64,000 nt of DNA, taken from the NCBI RefSeq assembly GCF_023499215.1, contig NZ_JAKHSK010000009.1, positions 89,862-153,861 on the forward strand. Reading direction: 5' to 3'. Below the pieces are notes generated by a model. That model worked only from the letters and a program-made list of their open reading frames with translations, did no database searches and had not been told where the DNA came from. The DNA is from Zunongwangia pacifica. GTDB taxonomy: Bacteria; Bacteroidota; Bacteroidia; Flavobacteriales; Flavobacteriaceae. How positions within the stretch are numbered: the stretch's first letter is position 1; every line of letters begins with the position of its first letter. The position numbers were made by a program, and so were the translations under genes. This document shows, in pieces, positions 62,432 through 64,000 of the stretch.

Positions 62432-63151
62432 ATGATAAAGTTAGATATTTTGGCTGTTGGAGCGCATCCAGATGACGTAGAGTTAAGTTGTTCTGCCACT
62501 TTGGCCAAAGAGATAGAGCGTGGTAAGAAAGTAGGTATTTTAGATTTAACACGTGGAGAATTAGGTACACGTGGCACGGCAGAAATTAGGGATAAGGAAG
62601 CGATCGATGCCGCTAAAATTTTAGGCGTACATGTTCGCGAAAATCTAAGTTTTGCCGATGGATTTTTTACCAACGATAAAGAGCATCAATTAGAAATTAT
62701 AAAGATTCTAAGAAAATATAAGCCTGAGATTGTTTTTTGTAATGCCATAGACGATCGTCATATAGATCATGGCCGTGGCTCTAAACTGGTAAGTGACGCC
62801 TGTTTTTTAAGTGGATTACGCCGTATTGAAACAACTAAAGACGGGATAGAACAGGAGGCCTGGCGGCCAAAACAGGTTTTTCACTATATCCAGTGGAAAA
62901 ATATAGCACCAGATGTGGTGGTAGACGTTACAGGATACATGGATAAAAAGATGGAAGCGGTAAAAGCCTATCAAAGTCAGTTTTACGATCCTAATAGCGA
63001 CGAGCCAAATACGCCCATCTCTAGCAATAACTTTTTTGACAGTATTATCTACAGAGCACGTGATTTAGGCCGAATTATCAATACCGAATATGCCGAAGGT
63101 TATACTGTAGAACGCTATGTAGCAGTAGATTCGATATTTGATTTAATTTAA
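62432..63151 (+). CDS. bshB1: Bacillithiol biosynthesis deacetylase BshB1
   Basis: The 239-residue LmbE-type protein has the zinc motif AVGAHPDDVELSCSATLA at residues 8-25, LTRGELGTRGTAEIRDKEA at about 39-57 and DDRHIDHGRGS at about 110-120, the BshB1 pattern. It deacetylates GlcNAc-malate to GlcN-malate for bacillithiol, the major thiol of many Firmicutes and Bacteroidetes. It follows the trans-sulfuration gene and precedes tRNA-His. Confidence 0.9.
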   Translation: MIKLDILAVGAHPDDVELSCSATLAKEIERGKKVGILDLTRGELGTRGTAEIRDKEAIDAAKILGVHVRENLSFADGFFTNDKEHQLEIIKILRKYKPEIVFCNAIDDRHIDHGRGSKLVSDACFLSGLRRIETTKDGIEQEAWRPKQVFHYIQWKNIAPDVVVDVTGYMDKKMEAVKAYQSQFYDPNSDEPNTPISSNNFFDSIIYRARDLGRIINTEYAEGYTVERYVAVDSIFDLI

Positions 63152-63164
63152 TTGAATTTTTTTC

Positions 63165-63195
63165 TTTGTGGAATTGTTTAAATAGTTTACATTTG
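63165..63195 (+). promoter_or_regulatory. tRNA-His promoter
   Basis: TTTG at 63165-63168, a 19-base spacer and TACATTTG at 63188-63195: a near-ideal Bacteroidetes -33/-7 pair. The start site is expected about 10 bases before the tRNA. Confidence 0.75.
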
Positions 63196-63212
63196 CAACC
63201 GCAATTTGAAAT

Positions 63213-63287
63213 GGTGGATGTAGCTCAGCTGGTTAGAGCGCTGGATTGTGGTTCCAGAGGTCGCCGGTTCGAACCCGGTCTTCCACC
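63213..63287 (+). tRNA. tRNA-His (GTG)
   Basis: A complete cloverleaf: acceptor GTGGATG / CTTCCAC, D-arm GCTC...GAGC, anticodon loop TTGTGGT between CTGGA and TCCAG, and a T-loop TTCGAAC. The extra 5' G (G-1), paired with C73, is the hallmark of tRNA-His. The acceptor has one T-T mismatch at the sixth pair. CCA is not encoded. Confidence 0.95.
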
Positions 63288-63297
63288 CTTATTTGTG

Positions 63298-63327
63298 AAA
63301 CCCTGCTTTTTTAGCAGGGTTTTTTGT
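63298..63327 (+). terminator. tRNA-His terminator
   Basis: AAACCCTGC / GCAGGGTTT and a run of T residues, 11 bases after the tRNA. Confidence 0.88.
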
Positions 63328-63412
63328 TTTAGCAAATTTCCCGAAATTTTATATCACTGTTTTTTATTCAAACCATTATTTTTTTAATTTTAGCTTTTTT
63401 AAGCAATTATAA

Positions 63413-63673
63413 ATGATAACCAAAAATAAGATTAGGCGTATTGAAGATTTTCTTGATACTCACCAAAGAGTTGAAGCGAAACTTGAATTTTCCTTTCCAT
63501 TGCCAAAATTTGAAAGTCTTGTTATTATTTTAAATAGTTATGCTGAATTAGAGTTGTTCTCCAGTTATTTCGAGGATTTCGATCTTCCTACTGAAGAAGA
63601 ATATGAGGAGTTATGCAGTTCTAATAATTATTCGGTTTCTGCTTATCCAAAGTTTAATCTTTACGCGATATAA
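63413..63673 (+). CDS. Unknown 86-residue protein
   Basis: An acidic, cytoplasmic protein (RRIEDFLDTHQRVEAKLEF, then LFSSYFEDFDLPTEEEYEEL) with no membrane segment. Not recognised. The codon pattern and a terminator directly after the stop support a real gene. Confidence 0.5.
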   Translation: MITKNKIRRIEDFLDTHQRVEAKLEFSFPLPKFESLVIILNSYAELELFSSYFEDFDLPTEEEYEELCSSNNYSVSAYPKFNLYAI

Positions 63674-63680
63674 ATTCTTC

Positions 63681-63705
63681 AAAAAGGGGAAAAACACCCT
63701 TTTTT
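63681..63705 (+). terminator. Terminator after the unknown gene
   Basis: AAAAAGGG / CCCTTTTT with an 8-base loop, 8 bases after the stop. Confidence 0.7.
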
Positions 63706-63816
63706 ATAAAAAAAACGGTTTCGGTTATAATAAAACTAAAATTTTACGGTTATTAGAGTAACTTTTAATGGTATGCGGAGCTACCGCACTTCATCTAAAA
63801 AGTTGTTTATAGCCAC

Positions 63817-63848
63817 AAGAAGGATGATGCGAAAGCATCATCCTTCTT
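63817..63848. terminator. 14-bp hairpin with GAAA tetraloop
   Basis: AAGAAGGATGATGC / GCATCATCCTTCTT is perfect over 14 bp and closed by a stable GAAA loop. It lies between the unknown gene and the end of the leftward partial gene at the window edge. Confidence 0.75.
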
Positions 63849-63909
63849 ATTTTATAGCGATTTGATATTCTTTATCTAGTTAACTCAAGTTTCCTATTCT
63901 AAAATACAT

Positions 63910-63999
63910 TTATGGATCTGAAATGCCATTACAAACAAGATCAATTTTAGAATAAACCCATTTGCCGTTACAGCGTTTATGTGCCTTGGCATCAAAGCA
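63910..63999 (-). CDS. C-terminal end of a leftward gene, partial
   Basis: The minus strand is open from the window edge for 29 codons (CFDAKAHKRCNGKWVY, then SKIDLVCNGISDP) to a TAA at 63910-63912. Three Cys residues suggest an exported or lipoprotein tail. Too little is visible to name it. A hairpin 60 bases further on fits its terminator. Confidence 0.35.
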   Translation of the reverse strand, partial: CFDAKAHKRCNGKWVYSKIDLVCNGISDP

Positions 64000-64000
64000 C

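Noticed and set aside
63213..63287. tRNA-His as the ICE attachment site
   Set aside because: It is 23 kb from the integrase, is intact, and has no matching repeat near the ICE end in this window.

Overview
The window is from a member of the Bacteroidetes, most likely a marine-type Flavobacteriaceae. The evidence is the TAnnTTTG promoter element (for example upstream of tRNA-His and sucC), bacillithiol-type BshB1, and a Bacteroidetes-type conjugation gene set. The window has two halves. Positions 1 to about 40,000 are most of an integrative conjugative element (ICE). Positions from about 40,300 onward are ordinary chromosome with a more AT-rich, flavobacterial look.

ICE, left to right: the end of a topoisomerase III gene, an ORF6N regulator with a PLD-like tail, and a DUF1896 gene overlapping a 1806-residue methylase/helicase. 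Next comes mobC (coupling ATPase). A cargo block of a Crp-type regulator, a small cation exporter and two polyamine-type acetyltransferases separates mobC from mobB (relaxase) and mobA. A probable oriT and a long leader with octamer repeats precede the ParA-type traA, two DUF3408 genes and traD. A Sir2-HerA antiphage pair with its own XRE regulator is lodged between traD and traE. The mating-pore operon traE-F-G-I-J-K-x-L-M-N-O-Q follows. Then come a small membrane protein, a TIGR02391/HEPN-like protein, two excisionase-like HTH proteins, a structured RNA and a degenerate response-regulator receiver. A leftward maintenance operon (SSB, DUF932, several unknown genes, PRTRC E, C, B and ThiF) and an IntDOT-like tyrosine recombinase complete the element. 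The right end lies somewhere in the gene-free stretch 39,908-40,285; the left end is outside the window.

The most striking unlisted structure is a promoter architecture found five times in the ICE (P1-P5). Each has four GCC-centred half-sites spaced exactly 10 bp apart, with the last G exactly 32 bp upstream of a TAnnTTTG-like -7 element and no recognisable -33 TTTG. P1 drives DUF1896/helicase, P2 mobC, P3 the traA leader, P4 traE-Q and P5 the two HTH genes. This looks like one regulon switching the whole transfer programme through an unidentified activator that binds one face of the helix. A second novel signal is a roughly 115-nt multi-stem RNA at 31,162-31,280, downstream of the excisionase-like pair.

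The chromosomal half holds: a pentapeptide-repeat/aminotransferase IV/sulfotransferase operon; nudK, with a non-ATG start; a VOC protein; guaC; lysA; an MFS exporter; sucC; a metallo-beta-lactamase-fold lipoprotein; a GNAT; a lipoprotein trehalase next to an SDR dehydrogenase; a frameshifted lipoprotein gene; hutI-hutG; a PH-domain protein; a YahK-type alcohol dehydrogenase; poxB; a trans-sulfuration enzyme; bshB1; and tRNA-His. All calls rest on reading the sequence and on family knowledge; no searches were run.
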